Assembly (NCBI RefSeq): GCF_910578445.1
Contig: NZ_CAJTQC010000020.1
Location: 1-46,527 of the forward strand
Length of the DNA stretch: 46,527 nt
Direction of reading: 5' to 3'
From: an uncultured Duncaniella sp.
Lineage (GTDB): Bacteria; Bacteroidota; Bacteroidia; Bacteroidales; Muribaculaceae
In this document: positions 1-8,246 of the stretch, piece by piece
Layout: every line of letters begins with the position of its first letter
Numbering within the stretch: the stretch's first letter is position 1
The notes under the pieces: generated by a model
Seen by the model: the letters and a program-made list of their open reading frames with translations, nothing else
Told to the model about the DNA's origin: nothing
Database searches by the model: none
Made by a program: the position numbers and the translations under genes

Positions 1-355
1 TCTACATTCCCTCCAAATTTTATACGGTATTTTAACAGAATTTTAACACTTTTCCCTATATTGAGCCTTTTACCACATTATTTAATATAATATAGCACTC
101 ACAATCGCATCAAAAAAATCTCCCCTACCCTTCGCAAAAGGCAGAGGGAAGAAGTGAAAAAAGTATGAAAGGCCGATAAAAAATCATGCACAAGGCAACA
201 GCGACCATCATATTTTTTTATGCAATGATGATTTTTTTCACAGAAGCGCCCAATTCAGAATAACACCTGACCGAAGAAAAAGATTAGACTGCACAGTATT
301 TTTTTGATATTAATAGCATATTAGCGGTTGGATTTCGATGAATTTAACTCATAGA
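1..355. other. AT-rich intergenic region upstream of glmS promoter
   Basis: I see no credible gene here on either strand. The stretch is AT-rich with poly-A and poly-T runs and frequent stops in all frames. It probably holds the end of an upstream transcription unit outside the window and the upstream part of the glmS control region. Confidence 0.6.
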
Positions 356-387
356 TTGGGAAAATAGGACAAAAATTCGTATATTTG
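356..387 (+). promoter_or_regulatory. Bacteroidetes-type promoter of the glmS leader
   Basis: A TTG at 356-358 lies 21 bases before TATATTTG at 380-387, which matches the -7 consensus TAnnTTTG. Initiation would fall near 393-395. That gives a leader of about 250 bases before the glmS start at 646, which is long for this phylum. Confidence 0.6.
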
Positions 388-406
388 CAAAATATTTGAA
401 GGGACA

Positions 407-445
407 ATGAGAAAAAGCCATAACTTTCATCATCTTCTTTTATAA
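407..445 (+). CDS. Putative 12-codon leader peptide
   Basis: A short ORF begins about a dozen bases after the predicted transcription start. It has an AAGGG-like stretch at 399-403 just before its ATG and encodes MRKSHNFHHLLL. Three histidines and three terminal leucines in twelve residues are unusual. Its stop codon sits 8 bases before a strong hairpin (453-480), an arrangement typical of attenuation or ribosome-sensing leaders. No classical terminator with a T-run follows before glmS. The peptide could be chance, or a relic of another leader. No function can be assigned from sequence. Confidence 0.3.
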   Translation: MRKSHNFHHLLL

Positions 446-452
446 AAAATCA

Positions 453-523
453 CCGGAGCAATCCTAAGAATATTGTCCGGGACAGCAGAGCCCCGATGCT
501 TAAAGCTGTAAGGCCGGAAGCAT
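453..523 (+). promoter_or_regulatory. Two hairpins in the glmS 5' leader
   Basis: The first hairpin pairs CCGGA (453-457) with TCCGG (476-480) and CAAT (459-462) with ATTG (472-475), with one bulged G and a 9-base loop. The second pairs ATGCTT (496-501) with AAGCAT (518-523). They follow the short leader ORF directly. I see no glmS ribozyme core, so any control would be of a different kind. Confidence 0.4.
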
Positions 524-645
524 GAATGCTCTAAAAACATCAGTTCAATTAACATTCTTAATCTTAAAGAACCGGCAGAGCTCTTCTCCCCGATAAGCCG
601 ATGCGGTCTAAAAAATTTTAAAAACACGACTTATTTAAAGACTTT

Positions 646-2493
646 ATGTGCGGAATTGTTGGTTATATCGGCTCAAACAGAGCCTATGACATCCTGATAC
701 AGGGACTCAAGCGCCTTGAATATCGCGGTTATGACAGCGCCGGTGTAGCGCTCGTGGACAGCGAAGGGACGCTTCATGTCCATAAATCACAAGGAAAAGT
801 TTCTAATCTTGAACATGTGGCTCAGGCAGGCTGCATCGAAGGCACGCTCGGTATCGCCCATACCCGTTGGGCCACCCACGGCGAGCCGAACGACACCAAT
901 GCCCATCCCCATGTGTCGCAAAGCGGCATGATAGCGCTCGTCCACAACGGCACTATCGAGAACTACGCAGTGCTGAAAAAAGTGCTGACCGACCACGGAT
1001 ATGAATTCAAGAGCGAGACTGACACTGAAGTGCTCGTCCAGCTCATCGAATATATCAAGCTCACTTCATCGTGCACGCTCCTCGAAGCTGTCCGCGAAGC
1101 TCTGCTTCAGGTCGAGGGCGCATATGCAATCGCTGTCGTAGAGCAGGAAAACCCCGACACGATGATTGTTGCCCGCAAGAGCTCTCCGCTGGTAATCGGC
1201 GTAGGCGAAGGCGAGACTTTCATCGCATCAGACGCAACCCCAATCGTCGGGTACACCGACAAGGTTATCTATCTCAAAGACAACGAAATCGGCATCATCA
1301 GCCGCAACGAACCTCTTCAGGTAATCTCACTGTCGAACAACCAGCCTTCAGACATCAACATCCAGAAGCTGAAGCTCTCGCTCGCCCAGCTTGAAAAGGG
1401 CGGATATGACACGTTTATGCTAAAGGAGATATTCGAGCAGCCTTCGACGCTGCGCGACTGTCTGCGCGGACGCATCGTCGACAATTGCTCGCGTGTCGTG
1501 CTCTCGGGCGTTGAGCTCAACAAAGAGCGTTTCATGACAGCCGAACGAATCACACTCGTGGCCTGCGGCACGTCGTGGCACGCCGCACTCATCGGCAAGC
1601 GTCTCATACAGGATTTCTGCCAGATTCCCGTCGAAGTGGAATATGCTTCAGAATTCCGCTACGGAAATCCGGTGCTCAACGAGAAGGATATAGTAATCTC
1701 GATAAGCCAGTCGGGCGAGACAGCCGACACGCTCGCAGCCATACAGCTCGCACGCGAGAAAGGCGCGTTTGTCTATGGTATATGCAACGTGGTTGGCGCA
1801 TCAATCCCCCGCAACACTGACTCTGGAACATACATCCACGTAGGTCCGGAAATCGGTGTGGCCTCGACAAAGGCGTTCACAGGTCAGGTGACAGTGCTCA
1901 CTCTGCTCGCGCTATCCGTCGGCCAGCTTCGCGGAACAATCGACAACGAGATGCTCCACGATATACTCGTCTCGCTCGAAAAGATGCCTGAGACTATCAA
2001 AGAGGCTCTCAAAGTCGACGACGAAGTGAAGAAGCTTTCGAAAATCTTCGCCTATGCCCACAACTTCCTTTATCTCGGCCGTGGCTACAACTACCCCACC
2101 GCCCTCGAGGGTGCGCTGAAACTGAAGGAAATCTCCTATATCCACGCCGAAGGCTATCCCGCTGCCGAGATGAAGCACGGACCGATCGCTCTCATCGACC
2201 ATGAGATGCCGAGTGTGATCATCGCACCGAGCGATTCGCTCTACGACAAGATCATCTCAAACGTACAGCAGGTGAAATCGCGCGGAGGTGCTGTCGTGGC
2301 AATTGTATCGAAAGGCAATCAGGCCATGAACGACATTGCAGACTTCTGCATTGAAATCCCCGAAGTGCCCGAATGTCTCACTCCGATTGTAGCGTCAATC
2401 CCGCTCCAGCTTCTTGCCTATTACATCGCTGTAAACAAGGGCAAGGATGTCGACCAGCCCAGAAACCTTGCTAAATCGGTCACTGTCGAATAA
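646..2493 (+). CDS. glmS: Glutamine-fructose-6-phosphate aminotransferase (isomerizing)
   Basis: GlmS makes glucosamine-6-phosphate from fructose-6-phosphate and glutamine, the first committed step to UDP-GlcNAc for peptidoglycan and LPS, in the cytoplasm. The protein begins MCGIVGYIG, so the nucleophilic cysteine follows the initiator Met and fixes the start. The N-terminal Ntn-glutaminase domain (about 2-220) carries HTRWATHG and the HNG...EN motif. Two SIS sugar-isomerase domains follow (about 285-420 and 455-595), with ACGTSWHA and SISQSGETADTLAA. The C-terminus ends KSVTVE, the usual family tail. At 615 residues it is full length. It stands alone behind a long structured leader, and a terminator follows it. 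Confidence 0.97.
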   Translation: MCGIVGYIGSNRAYDILIQGLKRLEYRGYDSAGVALVDSEGTLHVHKSQGKVSNLEHVAQAGCIEGTLGIAHTRWATHGEPNDTNAHPHVSQSGMIALVHNGTIENYAVLKKVLTDHGYEFKSETDTEVLVQLIEYIKLTSSCTLLEAVREALLQVEGAYAIAVVEQENPDTMIVARKSSPLVIGVGEGETFIASDATPIVGYTDKVIYLKDNEIGIISRNEPLQVISLSNNQPSDINIQKLKLSLAQLEKGGYDTFMLKEIFEQPSTLRDCLRGRIVDNCSRVVLSGVELNKERFMTAERITLVACGTSWHAALIGKRLIQDFCQIPVEVEYASEFRYGNPVLNEKDIVISISQSGETADTLAAIQLAREKGAFVYGICNVVGASIPRNTDSGTYIHVGPEIGVASTKAFTGQVTVLTLLALSVGQLRGTIDNEMLHDILVSLEKMPETIKEALKVDDEVKKLSKIFAYAHNFLYLGRGYNYPTALEGALKLKEISYIHAEGYPAAEMKHGPIALIDHEMPSVIIAPSDSLYDKIISNVQQVKSRGGAVVAIVSKGNQAMNDIADFCIEIPEVPECLTPIVASIPLQLLAYYIAVNKGKDVDQPRNLAKSVTVE

Positions 2494-2525
2494 TCATCAA
2501 ACACGACTTCAGAAATTCATAAGAA

Positions 2526-2557
2526 AGTCTTCGCCAATTCCGGCGGAGACTTTTTTT
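2526..2557 (+). terminator. Intrinsic terminator of glmS
   Basis: AGTCTTCGCC (2526-2535) pairs with GGCGGAGACT (2542-2551) across a 6-base loop, with one G-T pair. It is followed directly by a run of seven T to 2557. Confidence 0.85.
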
Positions 2558-2642
2558 ATGTGGATATGTCAACATTTTATCCGCCGCAGGGGTTTATACA
2601 AGACAGAATTATCAAATTAAAACATATAATCACTCTATCACT

Positions 2643-3227
2643 ATGGCTAAGAAAAGCATAAAAGGCACACAGACTGAAAAGAATCTGGTCATAGCCTACA
2701 TGGCTGAATCAGGAGCATATTCCCGTTATACTTACTATGCAGGACAGGCCGATAAGGAAGAGTATTTCCCCATCGGTGAGATTTTCCGTGAGACAGCGGC
2801 CAACGAACTGCGCCACGGCAAGGTATTCTTCAAACATCTCGAAGGCGGCTCGCTCGACGTAAGTCTCGGAGTTGATGCCGGAGAAATAGGCGACACAGCG
2901 TCGAATCTTGCCACTGCGGCTCATGAAGAACTCACCGAAGGCGTTGAATTTTACACCGAAGCGGCCAAGACAGCCGACGAAGAAGGTTTCTCTGAAATCG
3001 CAGAACATTTCCGCGCCATCGCATCAATCGAACAGCGCCACTACGACAGATTCATGGCCTATCTGAAGCAGGTCAAGGAAGGGACTGTGTGGAAACGAAA
3101 GAAACCCATCACATGGCAGTGTCTGGTGTGTGGCTACCAGATGGTCGGGAAAGAACCTCCGAAGGTATGTCCGGCATGCGACCATCCCTATCAGCACTAC
3201 ATCGCGCTTGACATGGATGAGTTGTAA
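2643..3227 (+). CDS. rbr: Rubrerythrin
   Basis: Rubrerythrin is a non-haem di-iron peroxidase that removes hydrogen peroxide in anaerobes, with electrons delivered through its rubredoxin site. The 194-residue protein has an N-terminal ferritin-like four-helix domain (about 5-145) with di-iron ligands in the stretches ETAANELRHG (about 50-59) and EQRHYDR (about 129-135). A C-terminal rubredoxin domain has CLVCG (160-164) and CPAC (176-179). Length and domain order are those of classical rubrerythrins. It is monocistronic, between the glmS terminator and a strong hairpin shared with the convergent SDR gene. Confidence 0.95.
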   Translation: MAKKSIKGTQTEKNLVIAYMAESGAYSRYTYYAGQADKEEYFPIGEIFRETAANELRHGKVFFKHLEGGSLDVSLGVDAGEIGDTASNLATAAHEELTEGVEFYTEAAKTADEEGFSEIAEHFRAIASIEQRHYDRFMAYLKQVKEGTVWKRKKPITWQCLVCGYQMVGKEPPKVCPACDHPYQHYIALDMDEL

Positions 3228-3283
3228 ATCAGAATAACAAGAACCGAGCATAAAGAATTTTAAGTAGTTCCTCATAAACGACG

Positions 3284-3319
3284 ATACCGGCTGTGGCGAG
3301 AATTTGCCACAGCCGGTAT
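3284..3319. terminator. Bidirectional terminator between rbr and the SDR gene
   Basis: A perfect 14-bp stem, ATACCGGCTGTGGC (3284-3297) with GCCACAGCCGGTAT (3306-3319), closes an 8-base loop. It lies between convergent genes and probably ends both transcripts. Confidence 0.8.
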
Positions 3320-3346
3320 TATCGTTTCTATATCCGTGACTGAAGA

Positions 3347-4159
3347 TTACATCGCGAAGGCATTGAAACCGCCGTCGACCACGGCTACAGTGCCGGTGAC
3401 GAAGCTTGAAGCGTCAGAGATGAGATATTGGATAGTTCCGCAAAGCTCTTCGGGCTCTCCGAAACGTCCGAACGGAGTCTGACGGATTACCGACGCACCG
3501 CGGGCGGTCAGCGAGCCGTCGGGGTTGGTGAGCAGCGCGCGGTTCTGGTTGGTCACGAAAAATCCGGGAGCGATGGCGTTGACGCGGATACCTGAGGTGA
3601 ACTTTGAGGCCACTTCGGTTGCAAGGAAGGCTGTGAAGTTTGAAATTCCTGCCTTGGCTGCGGCATAGCCCATCACTCGGGTGATCGGGCGGAAAGCAGC
3701 CATCGACGAGAAGTTGACAATCGAGCCTTTGCCGGCCTCGACCATCGGCTTGAGGAAAATCTGTGTCGGGATGACAGTGCCTGTGAGGTTGAGGTCGAGC
3801 ACTTTCTGGAAAGCGTCGATCTTCACGTCGAAGAAGTTGCCTTCGGGCGAGATGACAGCACCGGCCATGTTGCCACCGGCTGCATTGAGAAGGGCATCGA
3901 CACGTCCGTATTTCGCCATAATCTCATCGCAGTTGGCCTGCACGACCTCAGCATTCATCACGTCGGAAACAAGAAACATCGCCTCGCCGCCCTTGGCCTT
4001 GATGGCGTTGACAATCTCGTCGCCTTCTTCCTGACGGCGGCCGAGAATGACAACCTTCGCGCCCTGTGTGGCGAGATATTCGCCGATGCAGCGGCCGAGC
4101 ACACCTGTGCCGCCTGTTATGACCACTACATGGTCCTTGACTGAAAATAATTCGTTCAT
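3347..4159 (-). CDS. SDR-family oxidoreductase, probable D-mannonate oxidoreductase (fructuronate reductase)
   Basis: A short-chain dehydrogenase/reductase of 270 residues. It has the Rossmann motif TGGTGVLG (15-22), NAAG (92-95), a catalytic Ser at 151 or 152 and YAAAK with Tyr165 and Lys169. The final VVDGGFNAF is typical of classical SDRs. Its position 35 bases after uxuA and downstream of eda suggests that it interconverts D-fructuronate and D-mannonate, the step feeding UxuA. This would be an SDR in place of the unrelated long-chain UxuB. Substrate is inferred from context only; another sugar-acid reductase role is possible. Confidence 0.8.
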   Translation of the reverse strand: MNELFSVKDHVVVITGGTGVLGRCIGEYLATQGAKVVILGRRQEEGDEIVNAIKAKGGEAMFLVSDVMNAEVVQANCDEIMAKYGRVDALLNAAGGNMAGAVISPEGNFFDVKIDAFQKVLDLNLTGTVIPTQIFLKPMVEAGKGSIVNFSSMAAFRPITRVMGYAAAKAGISNFTAFLATEVASKFTSGIRVNAIAPGFFVTNQNRALLTNPDGSLTARGASVIRQTPFGRFGEPEELCGTIQYLISDASSFVTGTVAVVDGGFNAFAM

Positions 4160-4194
4160 GATTTTTTATATAATATTCTGAATTGTCTTGAAAA

Positions 4195-5361
4195 TCAGCA
4201 GCCTTTCTCGGCATTTATCGTAGCCATGATGCCAGAGACCATGCCGAGGGCAAGCATGCGGCCGTGGAATGAATAGCCTGCGTTGTAGCCCATCTTCTCG
4301 TCGCCGAGCATCAGCGGAGCGTGGTCGACACGCATCGGCACTCCGGGACGCTTCTCCTCGAAGGTGCGCACCACGTCAATCAGGCGCGGGTCGAGGTGGG
4401 TCGACTCCTTGAAGTCGCCGTTGGGCATGACGTTGCAGATGCGGGCATGGACGAAGTGGGTGCGGTCGGCATATTTCTTCGCGAGTTCGGGCACATCGTT
4501 GTGAGCGCCTGCGCTGAGCGAGCCTGCACAGAACGTAAGTCCGTTGTGGGGGTTGGGAACTGCGTCGAGGAAAGCCTTGATGTCGGCGTCGCAGGTGACG
4601 ATGCGCGGGAGACCGAGAATCTGCAATGGGGGATCGTCGGGGTGGACACACATGTTGATGTCATACTCGTCGCAGACCGGCATTATGGCTTCGAGGAAAT
4701 ATTTCATGTTCTCGCGGAGCTGGTCGGCATCGATGCCATCGTAGAGCGCAAGAAGCTCGCGGAACTTCTGCACCGGGTCGAGGTCGTTTTCCGAAATGTT
4801 ACCGTTGACAAATCCCTGAGTCTTGACAATGATGTTCTCGACGAGACGCTTTTCGCCCTCTTCGTCCATTGTCTTCTTAAGCTCTTCGACGCGGGCGAGG
4901 ATTTCATCGCTGTAGTCCTTCTCCGCCCCCTCGCGCTTGAGGATGTGGATGTCGAAATATGCGAACTCGGCGCGGTTGAAATAGAGATTTGAAGTACCGT
5001 CGGGATTGGGATATTCAAGGTCGGTGCGCGCCCAGTCGAGGACAGGCATGAAGTTGTAGCATATGGTCTTGACACCTGCCTTGCCGAGATTGCGGAGCGA
5101 TTCTTTGTAGTTCTCAATCAGCTGGTCGCGGTCAGGTCCGGCATACTTGATTGACTCGCTCACCGGGAGACTCTCGACCACGCTCCAGCGCAGCCCGGCC
5201 TTCTCGATGAAGTTTTTCATCTTTTCCACCTCTTCGAGCGACCAGATTTCGCCGTTGGGAATGTGGTGGAGGGCGGTGACGATACCTTCGACACCAATCT
5301 GTCGGAGCATTTCGAGGGTGATTTTATCGTTGGGTCCGAACCAACGCCATGTTTTTTCCAT
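4195..5361 (-). CDS. uxuA: Mannonate dehydratase
   Basis: UxuA dehydrates D-mannonate to 2-keto-3-deoxy-D-gluconate in hexuronate catabolism. The 388-residue TIM-barrel protein begins MEKTWRWFGPND, the usual start of this family. Metal and substrate-binding stretches are visible: MCVHPDDPP, FCAGSLSAGAHND, HFVHARI and RVDHAPL. It lies between eda and the SDR reductase on the same strand. A hairpin in the eda-uxuA gap may set different transcript levels for the two genes. The kinase that links KDG to the aldolase (KdgK) is not in the window. Confidence 0.95.
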   Translation of the reverse strand: MEKTWRWFGPNDKITLEMLRQIGVEGIVTALHHIPNGEIWSLEEVEKMKNFIEKAGLRWSVVESLPVSESIKYAGPDRDQLIENYKESLRNLGKAGVKTICYNFMPVLDWARTDLEYPNPDGTSNLYFNRAEFAYFDIHILKREGAEKDYSDEILARVEELKKTMDEEGEKRLVENIIVKTQGFVNGNISENDLDPVQKFRELLALYDGIDADQLRENMKYFLEAIMPVCDEYDINMCVHPDDPPLQILGLPRIVTCDADIKAFLDAVPNPHNGLTFCAGSLSAGAHNDVPELAKKYADRTHFVHARICNVMPNGDFKESTHLDPRLIDVVRTFEEKRPGVPMRVDHAPLMLGDEKMGYNAGYSFHGRMLALGMVSGIMATINAEKGC

Positions 5362-5406
5362 CTGAAGTTTGATAAGTGATGATTATATGTTACGTGTAGC
5401 TATAGA

Positions 5407-5457
5407 AAAGGCGCACGCGGGACAGAGGTCTGTTGAAAGCCCCGGCCCGTATGCGCC
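5407..5457 (-). terminator. Hairpin between eda and uxuA, possible attenuating terminator
   Basis: GGCGCA (5410-5415) pairs with TGCGCC (5452-5457). Inside, CGGG pairs with CCCG, and ACAG/CTGT can form an inner hairpin. On the minus strand four T follow. It may partly terminate eda transcripts before uxuA. Confidence 0.5.
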
Positions 5458-5488
5458 GTTATGGATCGAAATGTATACTCAGCTGATA

Positions 5489-6157
5489 TTATTTACGAGC
5501 CTCGGCAACATATGAGAGAGCCTCACGGCACTTGTCGGTGACATACTGCCAGTCCTGAGCAACCACGCGGTCTTTCGGGAAGAGCTTCGAACCCATTCCG
5601 ACACACCATACACCGGCCTTGATCCAGCCTTCGATGTTTTCCTTGGTGGGCTCTACGCCGCCAGTGACCATGAGCTTGGTCCAAGGCATGGGAGCGAGAA
5701 GACCTTTGACGAACTTAGTTCCGAGCACATCGCCGGGGAAGCACTTGCAGAGATCGCAGCCTGTTTCCTGAGCAGCACCGACTTCGCTGACAGTTCCGCA
5801 ACCGGGGGTATAGGGAACGAGACGGCGGTTACATACGCGTGAAACTTCAGGGTTGAAGAGCGGGCCGACAACGAAGCATGCGCCGAGCTGGATATAAAGT
5901 GCTGCGGTAGCGGGATCAACGATCGAGCCTACACCCATTGCCATTTCAGGACATTCCTTGGCGGCAAACTTCACAACTTCTGCAAAAACTTCGTGAGCGA
6001 AGTCGCCACGGTTGGTGAACTCAAACGCACGGATGCCACCATCGTAGCAAGCCTTTACAACCTGCTTTGCAACTTCTGCATCCTTGTGGTAGAATACAGG
6101 CACAACACCGGTCTCACCCATCTTGGCGAGTACAGCGATCTTATCAAATTTTGCCAT
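5489..6157 (-). CDS. eda: 2-keto-3-deoxy-6-phosphogluconate / 4-hydroxy-2-oxoglutarate aldolase
   Basis: This class I aldolase cleaves KDPG to pyruvate and glyceraldehyde-3-phosphate, the last step of hexuronate breakdown. I chose the ATG at 6157 (MAKFDKIAVL), giving 222 residues, the usual length. An in-frame upstream ATG at 6208 would add 17 residues and lies almost on the predicted -7 box. Visible active-site residues are Glu46 in AFEFTNRG and the Schiff-base Lys138 in LCKCFPGD. A glycine-rich phosphate-binding stretch TGGVEPT lies near the C-terminus. It is first in an apparent eda-uxuA-SDR unit. Confidence 0.94.
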   Translation of the reverse strand: MAKFDKIAVLAKMGETGVVPVFYHKDAEVAKQVVKACYDGGIRAFEFTNRGDFAHEVFAEVVKFAAKECPEMAMGVGSIVDPATAALYIQLGACFVVGPLFNPEVSRVCNRRLVPYTPGCGTVSEVGAAQETGCDLCKCFPGDVLGTKFVKGLLAPMPWTKLMVTGGVEPTKENIEGWIKAGVWCVGMGSKLFPKDRVVAQDWQYVTDKCREALSYVAEARK

Positions 6158-6205
6158 AATTTCTTTGGTAAATCTAAGGGTAAAATGTAATTCGTTAGTT
6201 ACTCG

Positions 6206-6213
6206 CAAAGTTA
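6206..6213 (-). promoter_or_regulatory. Probable -7 element for eda
   Basis: On the minus strand this reads TAACTTTG, a match to TAnnTTTG. It would start transcription about 40 bases upstream of the eda ATG at 6157. No convincing -33 element is seen. Confidence 0.45.
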
Positions 6214-6271
6214 AACAAATATCCCGAAACTCAGAAATAAAATCATGCCATTTATTGTTAATACCATTCCG

Positions 6272-6325
6272 TCATGACAAATAAATAGCCTGTCGATGAA
6301 GTGTACGGCTCTAATCCTTAAATAA
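6272..6325. repeat. 54-bp direct repeat, copy 1
   Basis: This 54-base block recurs with one mismatch at 7354-7407 in the same orientation. On the minus strand it forms a small hairpin (AGCC..GGCT) followed by ATTTATTTG, so it may act as a weak terminator. This copy lies just downstream of the ADP-ribosylglycohydrolase gene. Confidence 0.9.
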
Positions 6326-6361
6326 TTCAGGATGCGAACTAAGCCGGAACAACGCCTCAAT

Positions 6362-7306
6362 TCATTCTCCTGTCACTAAGCGGACAAAAGCTTCGCACCT
6401 ATCCCGATATTCATTTCCATTATTAAGATTATCTATATAGCAGGCCGGGATGCTTCTATAGCCGAACTTTGCGCCGAGTATTGCACACACTACAGCTGCA
6501 TTAGTATCGGCGTCACCTCCCTCGTTGACTATCGCAAGCAATCCTGACTCAAACGATTCCGAATGCCAGTAGCACCACAGAGCAGCCGCAAGAGTCCGAT
6601 AGGTATAACCGATGCCCGGCTGTTCGGCTATTTTCAGTTCAGCAATATCCGCACAAAAATATGCGGTATCGATATATGCCACCAGCTCACTGTCGGTTGT
6701 CATCTCTAAAATCTCTTCTTTCGAAAGTGTTTTATCTGCCCACACGAGATTATGGATTATCACCGAAGCTATACGGCATGAAATCACACAGCGCGGATCA
6801 TAGTGAGTCAACATACAGGCTTCATCCACCCATGTCTGAACATAAGGATTCCACAAGCCCATTACCGATGTGCGCATTAAAGCCCCGTTTGCAGCACTGT
6901 TACATCGTGTCGATTCCCACATTATCTTTGAGGCTTCAAACGGAGCATCGGTGTAATCTCCACACATCAATACCTTTACTATATGTCTCCCTATGCCAAC
7001 GGGATTATCTTCATACCAATCCTTAAAATTTTTGGCTGCCCTACGATAATTGAATCCGTCAGGTCCGAATGCGCCAAGAAGGCAGAGCATCATATCAGTG
7101 TCATCAGTCCAAGCCCCTTTCGACCAACGTCGGCGGTGGTCATCCTGCACAATCTGGCAATATTCTTTCAGACCTTGCGGATAAAACCTTCTGACCTCAT
7201 CCCGGCTCATAAACTCCGCCCCAAGTCCCAAAGCATCTCCAATAGCATTTCCGTAAAGACAGCCCATCATGCGGTCGTAGATACCTTCTGTTACTAACAT
7301 ATCCAT
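6362..7306 (-). CDS. ADP-ribosylglycohydrolase family protein
   Basis: A DraG/ARH-type hydrolase of 314 residues that would remove ADP-ribose from a modified target. The N-terminal helix GCLYGNAIGDALG (15-27), WTDDTDM (66-72) and the C-terminal GGDADTN (263-269) hold the acidic ligands of the two-magnesium site, so it appears catalytically complete. It is the last gene of the accessory unit. It is separated from the PP2C gene by 127 bases that contain copy 2 of a 54-bp repeat, with copy 1 on its other side. That suggests the gene was added or duplicated as a cassette. Next to a DarT-like transferase it is a natural eraser or antitoxin, which is inference. Confidence 0.9.
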   Translation of the reverse strand: MDMLVTEGIYDRMMGCLYGNAIGDALGLGAEFMSRDEVRRFYPQGLKEYCQIVQDDHRRRWSKGAWTDDTDMMLCLLGAFGPDGFNYRRAAKNFKDWYEDNPVGIGRHIVKVLMCGDYTDAPFEASKIMWESTRCNSAANGALMRTSVMGLWNPYVQTWVDEACMLTHYDPRCVISCRIASVIIHNLVWADKTLSKEEILEMTTDSELVAYIDTAYFCADIAELKIAEQPGIGYTYRTLAAALWCYWHSESFESGLLAIVNEGGDADTNAAVVCAILGAKFGYRSIPACYIDNLNNGNEYRDRCEAFVRLVTGE

Positions 7307-7353
7307 ATTTGTAAAGTCACTAATTATCGGAAGAATTTAATAAAAAATAGACA

Positions 7354-7407
7354 TCATGACAAATAAATAGCCTGTCGATGAAGTGTACGGCTATAATCCT
7401 TAAATAA
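7354..7407. repeat. 54-bp direct repeat, copy 2
   Basis: This is the same block as 6272-6325 with a single C-to-A change, which lengthens the hairpin stem to ATAGCC/GGCTAT. It lies directly downstream of the PP2C gene and upstream of the ADP-ribosylglycohydrolase gene. Confidence 0.9.
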
Positions 7408-7433
7408 GCTCATCGCCCGATAACTTAACCTAA

Positions 7434-8246
7434 TCAGTCATACATTACCGCTAACGAATAGTCGTCGTGAGCCAGAAGTCCCATTTTATTCAACGAAGCC
7501 AGCCATCTGCCATACTGACGTTTATCATAGACAACCGTCCGCAATTTTTCTATGACGTATGTCTCAAAATTGCGTATGCCGACGGCTTGAGCTTTTCTAA
7601 GGATGTTGCTATTTTTGGATGATTCTTTTTGCGCCAACTCAATTTCATCGGCGTAGGATTCTTTTCGCGAAAGTTCATACATCATGATAATGAAATGTGC
7701 CAGCGCATCGCTTGCCACAAACACAAATGAATTCTTATTCATCGGGAAACAGCCATTGCGAAATCCGTCAGGATTCAATTCATCCTTGCAATTGATAAGG
7801 TATGGCGGTCTGTCAAAATCAGCCAACGAAGAAAATGAATGAGTCAGCATTTTCGTCGAGTAATCATAATGAAAAACGACACTGTCGCCATAAGCCATCC
7901 ATTGGCAAATTCCGTCGGCACGCTTCCATGCGACTGCTAATGTCGCAAAAGAGCCCTCATCATAAAATTTATCAAGAGCCATTCCTCCCAGTCGTTTTGC
8001 CGAAGCTTCTGCATTATTATAAAACCCTTCCCAGATTGAGCCTATCCATCCGTCAAGTTCTTCCGCCGATTCAATTGGTAATTTCGGAAGCTTCGTTATG
8101 AGGTAGCGTGACCATCGGTCGGCAAAGAGGCCTCCACCTCCTGCACCATCGGAAACAGCAATCATATTCCGGCAGGCAGCAACGGCATCTTCATTAATGG
8201 TATTTCTCTCAAACTTGCCTAAAGTTATACTTCTTGTCTTTGTCAT
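7434..8246 (-). CDS. PP2C-family protein serine/threonine phosphatase
   Basis: A metal-dependent phosphatase of 270 residues. PP2C motifs are all present: NED (18-20), VSDGAGG with metal ligand Asp33, GSFATLAVAW followed by GDS (120-122), VASDALAH with Asp180, and the C-terminal DDYSLA with the paired Asp 261-262. It overlaps the DarT-vWA gene by four bases (ATGA), so the two are translationally coupled. Its natural partner is the LRR kinase two genes upstream. PP2C, kinase and vWA together recall the TerY-P phosphorylation triads. The Asn-Glu-Asp in place of the more common Asn-Gln-Asp/Glu is a mild variation. Confidence 0.88.
   Translation of the reverse strand: MTKTRSITLGKFERNTINEDAVAACRNMIAVSDGAGGGGLFADRWSRYLITKLPKLPIESAEELDGWIGSIWEGFYNNAEASAKRLGGMALDKFYDEGSFATLAVAWKRADGICQWMAYGDSVVFHYDYSTKMLTHSFSSLADFDRPPYLINCKDELNPDGFRNGCFPMNKNSFVFVASDALAHFIIMMYELSRKESYADEIELAQKESSKNSNILRKAQAVGIRNFETYVIEKLRTVVYDKRQYGRWLASLNKMGLLAHDDYSLAVMYD

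Noticed and set aside
430..627. A 65-codon minus-strand ORF upstream of glmS
   Set aside because: It runs antisense through the predicted glmS leader and has no family features.
407..645. A glmS ribozyme in the glmS leader
   Set aside because: I could not find the conserved core or the cleavage-site context. The ribozyme is known mainly from Gram-positive bacteria.
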